Assembly: GCA_029851415.1 (NCBI GenBank)
Contig: CM056743.1
Coordinates: 72,437,186-72,501,185, forward strand
DNA from: Eretmocerus hayati
Taxonomy: Eukaryota > Arthropoda > Insecta > Hymenoptera > Aphelinidae
Direction of reading: 5' to 3'
Length of the DNA: 64,000 nucleotides
Under the pieces are notes generated by a model. The model ran no database searches. It was not told the DNA's origin and saw nothing but the letters and a program-made list of their open reading frames with translations. The position numbers and the translations under genes were made by a program. The number at the start of each line of letters is the position of its first letter. Positions within the stretch are counted from its first letter, which is position 1. Below are positions 55,371 through 64,000 of this stretch, piece by piece.

Positions 55371-55740
55371 ATATCCCAACCAATTTATATTCCAATCAAG
55401 TCTATTAATTCATAATTGTATGACGATTTACATTTTCTAACCCTGTGATCACACTGTCTCTCGTTCTTAATGTCTCTCTCTACCTGCTGATACCCCCACT
55501 TGATGTACCATAGATATAGTCATACAGTAACTGTGCATTGACATGTCATCGATATCTCACTCGTTGTTCACACACCTGACGTGATGGTAGAAAGACACAG
55601 TCTACTCATCGATGATTGAAAATGTAGAATCTATTGTAAACATTTGGCACCTAGGTATCTACATCTTACGATTCACAAAAAATTGTTCAAAAATATCCGA
55701 AAGACTCATCGGAAAATATCTCCTTCTATATGTTCCCAGC

Positions 55741-55773
55741 CTGATGAGGTCAGTGAATTACACTGTACGAAAC
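55741..55773 (+). ncRNA. Hammerhead-ribozyme-like core, main PLE
   Basis: CTGATGA, a stem II with five contiguous pairs (CAGTG/CACTG) extended by GT/AC across a bulge, then CGAAAC. The flanks AGC before and GTAGCAA after match those of the 54746 copy (AGC and GTTGCAA). It lies about 370 bp after the PLE tail. Stem III and cleavage site are not resolved. Confidence 0.55.
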
Positions 55774-55879
55774 GTAGCAAATACACAGAGAAATTTGCAG
55801 AATATTGTGTTCCATCATCTACACGAACCCTGTCCTCCAAGATCGATTAAAGAAACCTACAATGGAAAAGGAGTCATTT

Positions 55880-56046
55880 CGAGTGATGAAACTTTGCTCT
55901 TGCTCTGCTATAGTGAGAAAACGCATCAAAAAAATTATGAGGTACATCATTTTGACGTTAAATTATCTCATTTTTCAGGGGATGCGATCAGATTTCGACT
56001 CAAGAGTAACCTAGTAGCACTTCCCCAGCTTTTGCTCGGAGAATAG
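55880..56046. other. Junction between PLE and LINE
   Basis: No gene recognised. The LINE reverse transcriptase stops here, so the exact border of either element is unclear. Confidence 0.4.
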
Positions 56047-56750
56047 TTAGTGATGGGAGATAGCCTCTCCAGGTAAGTCATTAACATATAAGCTGAAGAG
56101 TAAAGGCCCGAGAACGGATCCCTGTGGGACACCCCGATTGGTTTCGAGCCAATCAGAACTACCGGATTTGGAAGTGACTATGTGGGCGCGGCCTTGTAAG
56201 TATGATTTCATCCACAGGAGTGCCGATCTTGAGAATCCAAGGTTTCGGAGCTTCCTCAACAGCTTTGATGGTGTTATTGTGTCGGAAGCTTTGCTAAAGT
56301 CGAATAGTAGGAGTAAGGTGATCTTCTTCCTATCAATGCCTACTCTGATGTCATCCGTCAACTTTAGTAAAGCTGTCTGGGTGCTATGGTATTGCCTGAA
56401 ACCAGTCTGGGAGCGATCAAGGAGTTTCTCTACTTCTACATACTCCGTGATTTGGTCATGTGCAATTTTCTCCAGGACCTTGGAAAGGAAGCACAGCAGG
56501 GCGGTGGGACGGAAGTCCGAGACCGTTGATGGAGCTGCAGTCTTCTTCAATGCAATCAGCTGCGCTTGCTTCCAAGCCTCGGGAGAAACGCTCTGAGCGG
56601 AAAAATAATTGAAAATATGTACAATGAGATGACCAATTGCCGGGAGAGCCTTCGCGATCACGCTCTGGGGGATCCCATCGACCCCGCGGGCCTGCGAGGA
56701 GGAATGTTTAATAGCAAGGACTACATCATTGGAATTTGTGGGCTTTTAAG
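56047..56750 (-). pseudogene. LINE copy B reverse transcriptase, truncated
   Basis: Reading on the minus strand from about 56750 (frame start by Met at 56661) are the RT fingers/palm motifs DFRPTALLCFLSKVLEKI, QTGFRQYHSTQTALL, LLLFDFSKASDTI (the first catalytic Asp region) and NRGVPQGSVLGPLLFSLYVN. The frame ends SHH at 56047, just before where the YADD box should be. No stops occur in the open part. The upstream join to the linker is broken by a 34-bp snap-back palindrome. Confidence 0.85.
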
Positions 56751-56822
56751 CGATATTAACTCTGCACCTGAGAAGGGGTTTGAATTTATTCAAACCCCTT
56801 CTCAGGTGCAGAGTTAATATCG
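56751..56822. repeat. Perfect 34-bp inverted duplication in LINE ORF2
   Basis: 56751-56784 and 56789-56822 are exact reverse complements separated by TTTA. The right-hand arm is native ORF2 sequence (minus-strand coding for NSAPEKGFE). The left-hand arm is an inverted copy that breaks the frame. Fragment A at 694-921 lacks it. Confidence 0.9.
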
Positions 56823-57232
56823 TCCATTGCTTCATTGATATTTCCATGAGGCGAAACGGAAACCCCCGCGAAGTGAGCGTTCAACTCATCCGGTGTGAAA
56901 CCGTGGAGTTCTCCCTCTTTGCTCTTCGGCAAGAGGTCGAGATTGCGCATCTCCTTACAGACGTTCTTTTCTTGATCAAGAGCGCCTGAATGATGGTTTT
57001 GAAGGAAGGAATCACGATCTTGCTCAATGCGCAGATCGACCTCTTCGCTAAGCCAAAAGTACTCATTTTGAAGCTCAGGACACTTGCGCTGGTTGCGTTG
57101 CATGCGTTCCCAGCACCTGCGCGTCGCATCTCGCTCATTTATGAACACCCTTAACTCAGGACCAATCCAAGGAGCATCATCTTTACGCGGGTTAATAGTT
57201 TCTTCCGGTGCTAGTTCATCTGAAACGATCTT
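56786..57232 (-). pseudogene. LINE copy B endonuclease-RT linker
   Basis: The segment 57148-56786 reads without stops: FINERDATRRCWERMQRNQR, then HGFTPDELNAHFAGV and ending NSAPEKGFE. It matches fragment A at 694-921. Between 57232 and 57149 the frame is interrupted by a stop after SNEN. Confidence 0.8.
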
Positions 57233-58066
57233 TCAATTTTCATTCGAGTAGTGAATTGCGTCTTCCAAACTGGTTTCGGCATTTTCAAAAGCTGTCCAGT
57301 CACAGCGAAGCATACGGTCATTCAATATCTCCGGAATGATGTTACGAAAATCCCTATACTTGAAGGAATTTTTTGGCGGAGTAGAGGTGAAGACGTTGAT
57401 GATGACGTCAATGACCGAGTGCCCACCGAAACTGGGCAGGTGTCTGTTGTGAAAGTCAGTAATGGTGTCGCTGTCATCTACGTAGATGTGATCAATCCAT
57501 GTATGAGATACATTGGGGTTGTGTTGATGAGTCGGGCCATGCTGCACTATCTTTAGGGCTAGTTCTTCTGTCAGTGCAGTCAGTGTCTTGGTGTCTGGAT
57601 GAGCAGTATCCAACAAGTCAGCGTTCAGATCACCTATAATGATTTTGTGACTGTAATCTCCACACAGCCGGCGTAACGAGCCAAACAGCCCATCATCCTT
57701 TTGCATAGCGATTTTTTGGGGTCTTTCAATCATCGCGACTAATATTGCGGGTGAGCTGTCTTGCTGTACGCTACAGAAAAGAAATTCAGGCACGCCAGGT
57801 TTCCCCGGCCCAAAATTATTCGACGAAACCAACTTCTCAACTTTGAAGTCATTGCGCACATACAAGGAAACTCCTCCACCCGCTCTGTTGCGACCTTTTC
57901 GCAACAACAAAAAACCTGGAATCTGAACGAGACTGTCATCCACATACTCATCTAGCTTCGACTCGGCCACCCCAAATAGATGATACGAGGGATCGTTAGT
58001 GAAGAGCAAGCGTAGATGCTCAATCTTATCTGTCAGGGAGTTAAGGTTGATAAATCCCGCTTTCAA
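57233..58066 (-). pseudogene. LINE copy B APE-type endonuclease
   Basis: 277-residue open part of ORF2 that cuts target DNA to prime reverse transcription. Visible: an N-terminal FINLNSLTDKIEHLRLLF, the metal-binding Glu block FGVAESKLDEYV, YVRNDFKVE, the catalytic block KIIIGDLNADLL, the block SHTWIDHIYVDDSD and the final His block SFGGHSVIDV. All key residues of the endonuclease family seem to be present. The start at 58066 is the first Met after the MITE junction, and the true ORF2 start may be a little upstream. The frame stops at 57233, so ORF2 as a whole is broken. Confidence 0.85.
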
Positions 58067-58098
58067 AGAATTACCCGTCCCTCGTCGCTCTTCAGCAG

Positions 58099-58271
58099 CA
58101 GGGGTGTCAAGCGTGGTAGAGTCGTTCTCCTCAAGCCCCTCCAGTCATGTATAGAGCGCGCCACGGCGTCGCAGGGAAGGGGCTCCTTCGCCGCGAGCCG
58201 CGACGCTTTCTGCACTTGACTGGGGGGGGGGGCGCTTGAGGGGAGGGACTCTACTACGCTTGACACCCCTG
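58099..58271. mobile_element. 173-bp hAT-type MITE, 8-bp duplication
   Basis: The ends CAGGGGTGTCAAGCGTGGTA and TACTACGCTTGACACCCCTG are inverted repeats with one mismatch in the part shown. They are flanked by the 8-bp duplication TTCAGCAG at 58091-58098 and 58272-58279. The CAGGG start and the 8-bp duplication are hAT hallmarks. It inserted between ORF1 and ORF2 of LINE copy B. Confidence 0.92.
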
Positions 58272-58406
58272 TTCAGCAGCCGTATTCAGTCAGGGAGTCC
58301 TCGTTGGTTCTTCTGCCGGAACTTCATTTCGCTCCGGAATGATATTGCAGCTCTGGGTGTTATTAGAGGACGCACAGGTGCGTTCCAGACCACTCCGACA
58401 GGTTGT

Positions 58407-58798
58407 TCAAATGACCTGAAGATCAGCAAGGGATTCGAACGTATGCGCTCGCTCACCATTTTTCCGTTTAATCCAGGAACGTCCATCACTGTGCCAGACG
58501 TATTTGAGACCCAAACCGCGTGCAACCGACCTTAGACGTATAAATTCTCTGTATTTTTCACGGCGGAGCATCTCATTCATGAAGATTTCACGGTCTGGCA
58601 CATGAGCTTTCGTATCTGGGTCGAGTAAATCAGGTTGGATATTGTTGGCCGTGAAATCATTATTGGTGACTGAACGTTTAGCCCGAATCACTTTCCCGAC
58701 TAGTCGACTACTGGAGATTTGGACTACACATGATGGTAAATTGCGCGTGATAGCAGCCGAGGCTCAGGAAGATAGAACCGAGTCAGGATTACGTGTTG
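58407..58798 (-). pseudogene. LINE copy B ORF1, C-terminal part with Baculo_FP-like domain
   Basis: The minus-strand reading includes LPSCVVQISSSRLVGKVIRA, then FMNEMLRREKYREFIRLRSV, LGLKYVWHSDGRSWIKRKNG and ends LADLQVI. The tail resembles the FP25K-like domain found at the C-terminus of ORF1 proteins of many insect LINEs (…ARGxKYVWxxDGxIxVR+). One in-frame TGA lies near 58765. The frame continues across both LTR-like insertions into 62080. Confidence 0.75.
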
Positions 58799-58802
58799 GA
58801 GT

Positions 58803-60458
58803 TGTGAGGTACCAAAGGGCTCTGGATCCCGGGAGAGAGCCGGATGCTTGGTAATAAATCGAATATAGGGATACCCCAATAGAGTTGTACGACTTTTCGT
58901 GGATTGACCTTATCTTTTATGGATATTAGGGATTCGTAATGCGGATTTTCCTAGCCCTTGCTCACCCATATCCGGGGACTGAGGCCCTTCAACGAGGCGG
59001 CAAAAGCTAAAGATCTCCTTAACTTTCAAAGGTGAACTATATAGGTACTTAGGTACAGATTCATTCAACCCTAGAAAGCTGATTTTTGTATATCTTAAAC
59101 TATTTTTTGCAAGTGAGCGCCGAGGGGACTGAGGCCCTCATGCACATCGACTTTCAAAAAATAGGTACTTCTTTCATAAGTGAACGCCGAGGGGACTGAG
59201 GCCCTCATGCATATCGACTTATGAAAGATGAGAGATTGGCTCACCCGGGTTTCTAAGAGTGTAGAGAGGACTGAGGCTCCTACACAAACATGGATTCCCG
59301 GGGTGCATAATTTTGAATCAGACGAATACTGGAGAAGTGCGGGGACCTAGGCCCGAACTGCCATCACAGCATCGTCCTGGACCTTCATCGAGGCATATCA
59401 ACACTACAAGAGATTACCAATGAAATATCCACATTTATCTTCAACTCTGTATACAGGCTTGAGGGAAGCCAGAGCACCGAAGCCTCGATACAGCTCTAAT
59501 ATTCAAATGAGCGCGAGCCTGCCACAATGGGCTGATGAGCCTGTATTTATACTCGGTGCTCTGGCTGTACAGTATATCTATATTGTACGTTAGATGATGA
59601 TTCAGATGATAGAATGATGGAAAAACGATGATTCTTCTTGGAAATTCATATTTTCCGATGATATTGGTAGATTCTTCTATTATACTTGGATTAGTCGCAT
59701 CAAAATATATTACAAATGATAAAAAACTCAAAATTGGCTGCTTCAATTATTCAGTAATGAATGAAAGATAATTCTCTGGAACATTCTAGAAAAACGTGAT
59801 TTCCTATCTTTTTGTAATTACTCTTTAATCACAATATATACTTTAATTTTCTCTCCATATTCGAGCTTCTAGGCGATTCATTGATCCTTTAAACAACTTA
59901 TTCTACTCAAAAAGTTATTTTACAACTCATTATTTACATGTTTACAACGAGACCGAATTCTCGGAAATAAAGTCATTTTATGACAAATAAATGACAGGAA
60001 ATCCTTCCAAAATCGGTCTTATGTGTCCAAAAAAACAGAATTTAGTTGGAACTCTCGAACTAGAAAATTTTATAGGCAAATCAAGTTTACAAAATAAAAT
60101 AGGACTCTGAAATAGATTTTTCATGGAATAAAAATATTTTCACTTGATAGTTCTCAAAACAAGATGATTAATGTGAAAAAGAAGTTTTGAAGTTAGTGAT
60201 GATTTATATTAAAAATTCCTCATGGAAACCTATAGAATTTTCGGTATTTCCATGTATTAGTACGTATATGTATTTACGTAAGACTATGTGAGTTTACCCA
60301 TTGAACTGCACACCCTCGGCCGGAGAGGAGAGAAGTTTCCTGCCGTACCAGCTCGAGAGAGGTGCGACAGTTCAAATGTTTCTCACAGACCAAATCAGTA
60401 TTATATTGAGTGATCTTCAAAATTAAAAATTCAAAATTTTGAGGTTATGGCACTCACA
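58803..60458. mobile_element. LTR-like unit 1, 4-bp duplication GAGT
   Basis: 1656 bp with ends TGTGAG and CTCACA, flanked by GAGT at 58799-58802 and 60459-60462. It is a diverged relative of unit 2: both start TGTGAGG(G)TAC...GGCTCTGGAT, share a GAGCCTGTATTTATAC block (near 59538 here), and end TTATGGCACTCACA. No coding capacity. TG...CA ends and a 4-bp duplication fit a solo LTR of a Ty3-type element, but no internal region is known, so a different class is possible. It carries a stem-loop array. Confidence 0.8.
58970..59360. repeat. Stem-loop array of unit 1
   Basis: GGGGACTGAGGCCC-type motifs occur near 58974, 59124, 59191, 59268 and 59341. At least three sit in the loop of a hairpin: TATTTTTTG/CAAAAAATA around the second, CTTTCATAAGT/ACTTATGAAAG around the third, and GTGTAG/CTACAC plus an outer CCCGGG pair around the fourth. 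The stems differ in sequence. Confidence 0.75.
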
Positions 60459-60488
60459 GAGTCCTCTCCCCAGACGCACGCCCCGGTT

Positions 60489-62079
60489 TGTGAGGGTACA
60501 AATGTAGGCTCTGGATCTCGGGGGAGAGCCGGATGAATATTTAGGATTCGGGATACCTCGATAGAGGTGTGCGTATATTCATGGATTAATATTAGACTTC
60601 GTATTTTATTTTCTCGTTCGATTTCCACCCCCACGCGGGTACTTAGGGCCTCGTGACTGATGGAAATCTCCCGAAATTTTTATGATTTTCGCAGAAGAAC
60701 GAGATGAGTACTTAGGCTCATCCGCGTGATCGTTCTACGGAAATCACTGGAGCTATAAGTGCGAATTTTATTACCTGGATAGTCATAAAGGATAGTTGTG
60801 GGTACTTAGGGCCACAAACTCATCAGTTATGATACCCAGGCTTAAATCTCCAGAATCCCACAAACCATGATGAATAATTAAATTTATCAGACTTGTAGGA
60901 TAACTGAGATCTGTATCGTTGAATCAGGCAATTGCTTCTTGGTGAGTCCGGGTACTTAGGGCCGAACTACCCCCAAGAGATTGCCTAGGAACTGTATCGA
61001 GGTCATGCATTTGATTTTCAAGAGAAAAACACATATATATTCTATCTCATATAAGAATTGTACCATTTATTGTGATTCTCAATACATTTATCTTATTGGA
61101 AAGCTAGAGTTTCAAGCTCGATACAGCTCACGAATTCAACTGAGCATAAGCCTGCCTCAATGGGCCAACGAGCCTGTATTTATACCTGGAACTCTAGCTG
61201 TACAATATATCTATATCGTGATTAGATGACTGAATAGATTATCGAACATTCTCAAAAACAATATTTCATTGGAAAAATGATATTAATTGAGCAGTTTCGT
61301 GAAATTTGCATACAATATTTGATTCATCATCTCAAAAGGAGATAAATTCAACGTAAAACTCAGATTGATTTATTTTATATTTATTGCTAGAAACAAAAAG
61401 ATAAATTCCTGGAACTTTCTAGAAGCACGTGGCTTTTCATCTAATTTGAGATTTAATGGAAATCAAGAGAAAAATTGAGTTCTTCTTATATTGGGCTACT
61501 CTACTCATCAATACTTCCATTTGGAAAAAATACTACTTTAATCACAAATCCATTTTGCAAATAATATTTACAATATTTACAACATTTCGAATTTGGGTCT
61601 ATTTTCCTTTAAATGAAGAATTTTGTGATAGATTACGCTTTTTCAGAGTATAAATGAAATGATACATCAAGAAAGTAAAAATAAAAAAATCGTTGTGGTT
61701 TTTTAACAAGAATATTTAGTTTGCAAAATAAAATAAACAAGCAAAATCAACTTGTTCTCAAAAGTGTCTATATACATCTTGTAGCTCAGAAAATGAGCTT
61801 TATCATAACAAAAGAAAGATTCCGATTTCATGAAGTTTCATATAAGAAATTCCTTATAGAAATTCATAGAATATTCTTGAGTTTCTATGTATGAGTATAT
61901 ACGTATTCACGGCTTAGTGTGTGTCTATTCACCACGCGTGACACTAAAAGGAAAGCAAACATCTGCCTTATCGGCTCTAATACGCGCGAAGATTTGAATG
62001 CTATATACAGCCTCAATAGCACGTGTATTTTGGAGATTGATAAATGAAAAATTAAAATTTTGGGGTTATGGCACTCACA
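60489..62079. mobile_element. LTR-like unit 2, 4-bp duplication GGTT
   Basis: 1591 bp with ends TGTGAG and CTCACA, flanked by GGTT at 60485-60488 and 62080-62083. Only 26 bases of LINE ORF1 separate its left duplication from the GAGT of unit 1. Same layout as unit 1: an end hairpin GGCTCT...AGAGCC, a stem-loop array, the block GAGCCTGTATTTATAC near 61170, then AT-rich sequence. No coding frame. Confidence 0.8.
60615..60990. repeat. Stem-loop array of unit 2
   Basis: Four hairpins each carry GTACTTAGG in the loop. 60620-60668 pairs GATTTCCA/TGGAAATC and CACG/CGTG. 60684-60745 pairs AGAACGA/TCGTTCT and GATGAG/CTCATC. 60774-60840 pairs CCTGG/CCAGG, TCATAA/TTATGA and TTGTGG/CCACAA. 60926-60986 pairs AGGCAAT/ATTGCCT, CTTGG/CCAAG and CGG/CCG. 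Confidence 0.8.
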
Positions 62080-62640
62080 GGTTGCAGGACACGGACATCA
62101 GCGATGTCTGCCCTTCCAGTGAGGAAAGAATAGACTTGAGCACTGCATAAGGAGTATCAGATATCTGTGCTGGTGAGGCCTTAGAATCTTCTTTCAATAC
62201 ACCAGTAATAATCAGTTTACAGCGCTCAAGTCCGTCATTGCCTAGTCCCTGCCCTTGCTTTCCAACGTGTGGGTGGGGGGACTCGTGCATCCTAAGGGCA
62301 ATGTTAGGAATCGAGGATTGATGTGTCGATTCAGCATTACTATTCTCATCATTTCGAAATTTACTATTTTGCAGAGCACGCTGGAAGCCTAACAATAGCT
62401 CTGTTGAAGTAGAAATTCGGCCTGCCACGATAGAATTTTGCTTCAGAAGAAGCTGTTGATCCAAGCGAAGCTCCTCCAATTGGGAGCATTGCTTCTCTAT
62501 AAGTCGCTTGAGAGAAGATACACGTGCCAACGGTCGATCATCCACCTCACTCACTGCTGGTGTGCACGATGGAGAGGTAGTGGCAACGTTTTGTCGGATC
62601 ACTAGGGATTTTATTTCGTCAAGCTGGTTCTGGAGGGAGA
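62080..62640 (-). pseudogene. LINE copy B ORF1, N-terminal part
   Basis: Minus-strand reading from 62640: a coiled-coil-like start (NQLDEIKSLVIRQN and later LIEKQCSQLEELRLDQQLLL), then a domain with RCKLIITGVLKED and VLKSILSSLEGQ, resembling the RRM-like/L1-type central part of LINE ORF1 proteins. Near 62120 a small frame change leads to DIADVRVLQ, which runs into the unit 2 insertion point. Upstream of 62640 the frame enters a GAGA/TTGA microsatellite, so the true start is lost. Confidence 0.7.
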
Positions 62641-62651
62641 GAGAGAGAGAA

Positions 62652-62694
<43 letters not shown>

Positions 62695-62697
62695 CAA
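62636..62697. repeat. (GA)n and (TTGA)n microsatellites
   Basis: GGGAGAGAGAGAGAGA followed by about twelve TTGA-type tetramers. An Ile-Asn-Gln-Ser repeat in the minus-strand frame is just this microsatellite translated. Confidence 0.95.
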
Positions 62698-62809
62698 CTT
62701 TATTAGCCCGGGGATACTGAGTCTCATGGGGCAAAACGAAATATAAAGGGTATATAATTCACACAGTACAGAAATAAAATGAATATATACATAGTGCTAA
62801 AAAAGTGGA

Positions 62810-63077
62810 TAGGATGGTTCATCTCATCGTGGAACATTTGAGGAAAAATTAAGAAGACAAGAATGAGGATCCGGCCGAGTTGCTGAGAGATCTTCCAAAA
62901 TTTAGGCAATACTATGCCATGCACAATGCTGAGATCGAGGGATATGTCAACGAAAAAATGTTATCGGATGGCGAAGGTTTAGAATCCGAATGTCAAGATA
63001 TTTTGTTGGCCGAAATACTGGCATTTGGTTTACCCGTGATTGTAAAATATCTGCAAGACATTATGCTGTTTGAATGA
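62810..63077 (+). pseudogene. Coding remnant homologous to 4401-5330
   Basis: The plus-strand reading contains an Ile-Val-Glu-x-Leu-Arg-Lys block, then DPAELLRDLPKFRQYYAMHN, GYVNEKMLSDGEGLE and ILAFGLPVIVKYL, with a stop inside the first part (near 62850). Copy 1 near 5040-5270 has the same order of blocks. The 3' stop at 63075 may be genuine. The family is unrecognised. Finding it next to repeats at both ends of the window suggests a dispersed, possibly transposon-encoded or retrocopied gene. Confidence 0.5.
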
Positions 63078-64000
63078 ATATCATCAATCATTATTATGAA
63101 TCAGGTGTCCAAGGAATGAAGAAGTGTAAAGTTGATTATTTCGTTATTTTTTGAACACCCTTCACTCATACCTCATTAGATATATATCTACACATATATA
63201 TGTAATCGCAGAGATGATTGGGCCCTATAAGTAAAAACATTTCCCTTTCTCACTTCATTACAACGGGAGCCGTTGAACGATCAGTTACGTTACAAATTAT
63301 TCCAACATGGGGTCATCCACCTCGAAAGGTGCGGAGCATCAGCGCCACCAGGGAGAGAGAGAGCCGCTCATCGACTCCAAGAGTGAACCCCAGAGCAAAT
63401 GGAAAATATACAGAAAAGACTTCTCTCCAGTCAAGCCGGATAGAATGCAGCGCGATGGTTACAAGAAAATTTAGTTGTTTTCATAGCCCTGTAGAATCTA
63501 AAAACAGCTAGGCAAGTGGCGGACTAGGCCTCCCGGGGAATCGCCTTTGCTCTTTTCACTCGGAGCGTGGGATTTTTCATCTCACTCTCGAAGTGAAACT
63601 AGCAAAAAATAAAAACGCGCCCACGTGTCCACCGCAAGGTGGTGAGGAAGAGGCACGATCAAAATTCAATCACCCCGAGTTCACATACGACACGCGCTCT
63701 TGCCTATACAGCGCTAATGCACGAGGAATCACACGCTCTTGATGCGTTATACGCAAGAGCGCGGGCTCCTATGTAGACCGGGCCATTCACATAAAATATA
63801 GGCGCGCGCGCGCGCGTTATTCTGGTGCACCTGGCCGTTGACCTTTGCGCCAGAGTATAGCGTGCAGCCGGGAACATCTGCCCCGGGCGAAATTGCGAGG
63901 TCACCACCCTAGCACCTGCCACACCCGGAGAAGAGAGGGAGTATGGGTTACGGGACACCATCACCCGGGCTGGGTCATGGGGCGCCCGGGGGTCATGTTT
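63078..64000. other. No supported gene; GC-rich end of window
   Basis: Contains a GAGAGAGAG stretch near 63353, an alternating (GC)n run at 63802-63816 and generally GC-richer sequence after 63500. Frames here (for example minus 63964-63704) have no protein-like features I can defend. Confidence 0.45.

Larger units (their letters stand above)
43985..55880 (+). mobile_element. Penelope-like element (PLE), degraded and split by a nested insertion
   Basis: Plus-strand remnants of one PLE lie on both sides of a 10.8-kb nest (44365-55212). On the left are the pre-endonuclease region and a GIY-YIG endonuclease (44050-44364). On the right, in the joining phase after one copy of ATGT, is the C-terminal tail (55217-55370), then a 3' untranslated part and a hammerhead-like motif (55741-55772). 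The outer limits are uncertain. The element is truncated 5' of the endonuclease, with no reverse transcriptase left in the window. Confidence 0.7.
56047..62640 (-). mobile_element. LINE copy B (CR1/jockey-like), 3'-truncated, with three nested insertions
   Basis: Minus-strand non-LTR retrotransposon. From right to left it holds an ORF1 N-terminal part (62640-62080), two LTR-like insertions (62079-60489 and 60458-58803), an ORF1 C-terminal part (58790-58407), a hAT MITE (58271-58099), an ORF2 endonuclease (58066-57233), the linker (57148-56786) and reverse transcriptase (56750-56047). RT ends before the catalytic YADD box, so the 3' end is missing, which is unusual because LINEs normally lose the 5' end. 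It is the same family as fragment A at 694-1788. Confidence 0.85.

Noticed and set aside
55612..56046. 144-residue plus-strand frame after the PLE tail
   Set aside because: It runs through the hammerhead-like motif and the PLE 3' untranslated region, and its translation has no PLE or other protein features.
59530..59560. Hammerhead-like CTGATGAG in unit 1
   Set aside because: No stem II followed by GAAA, and unit 2 has CAACGAG at the same place, so the core is not conserved.
58803..62079. The two 1.6-kb units as introns of a minus-strand gene
   Set aside because: On the minus strand each begins with a donor-like GTGAGT and has a CAG acceptor-like site near its end. However, the exact 4-bp duplications, TG...CA-type ends and mutual homology fit mobile elements better, and excision with one duplication rejoins the frame.
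62640..62734. Ile-Asn-Gln-Ser repeat protein N-terminus
   Set aside because: It is the (TTGA)n microsatellite translated.

Overview
The window is eukaryotic, repeat-dense DNA, most likely from an insect. It is AT-rich and holds almost no host coding sequence. It carries the usual arthropod set of mobile elements: BEL/Pao and copia LTR retrotransposons, a CR1/jockey-type LINE, a Penelope-like element (PLE) with hammerhead-like motifs, Helitrons, a long-TIR DNA transposon, many MITEs and several large palindromic (foldback) elements. Species cannot be read from the sequence; all family names come from motifs read by eye.

Layout. 0-6.3 kb: LINE fragment, palindromes, an inverted array of short repeats, a ~327-bp tandem repeat, a repeated coding remnant and two abutting hairpin MITEs. 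6.6-17.3 kb: a composite foldback structure with arms of ~131-bp repeats and a CpG-rich palindromic core. Its left arm is split by an intact BEL/Pao element (7429-14600) with LTRs identical by eye and a 5-bp duplication. 17.5-21.2 kb: ~175-bp satellite, direct repeats and a hairpin MITE. 21.2-24.6 kb: a BEL-like solo LTR split by a Helitron. 24.9-28.6 kb: a DNA transposon with a spliced, broken transposase that is itself split by a 383-bp MITE. 28.6-29.5 kb: candidate exons of a host gene on the minus strand. 31.6-33.4 kb: a foldback element. 33.9-36.8 kb: a second Helitron copy. 38.1-39.6 and 39.9-42.2 kb: two large palindromes with TA duplications, the second splitting an open frame. 43.3-43.5 kb: one SMYD-like exon.

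44-56 kb is a four-level nest. A PLE is split by a palindromic element (ATGT duplication), that by a small PLE terminal fragment (16-bp near-duplication), and that by an 8.5-kb copia element (ATAAA duplication). 56-62.6 kb is a minus-strand LINE carrying a hAT MITE (8-bp duplication) and two 1.6-kb LTR-like units (4-bp duplications). Removing the two units rejoins the LINE ORF1 frame.

The most unusual signal is in those two units (58803-60458 and 60489-62079). Each has a row of stem-loops with a conserved loop motif of the form GG(G/T)ACT(T/G)AGG, while the stem sequences differ but stay complementary. Other notable points are Helitron copies whose helicase runs antisense to their ends, hammerhead cores in two PLE ends, and the number of large palindromes.
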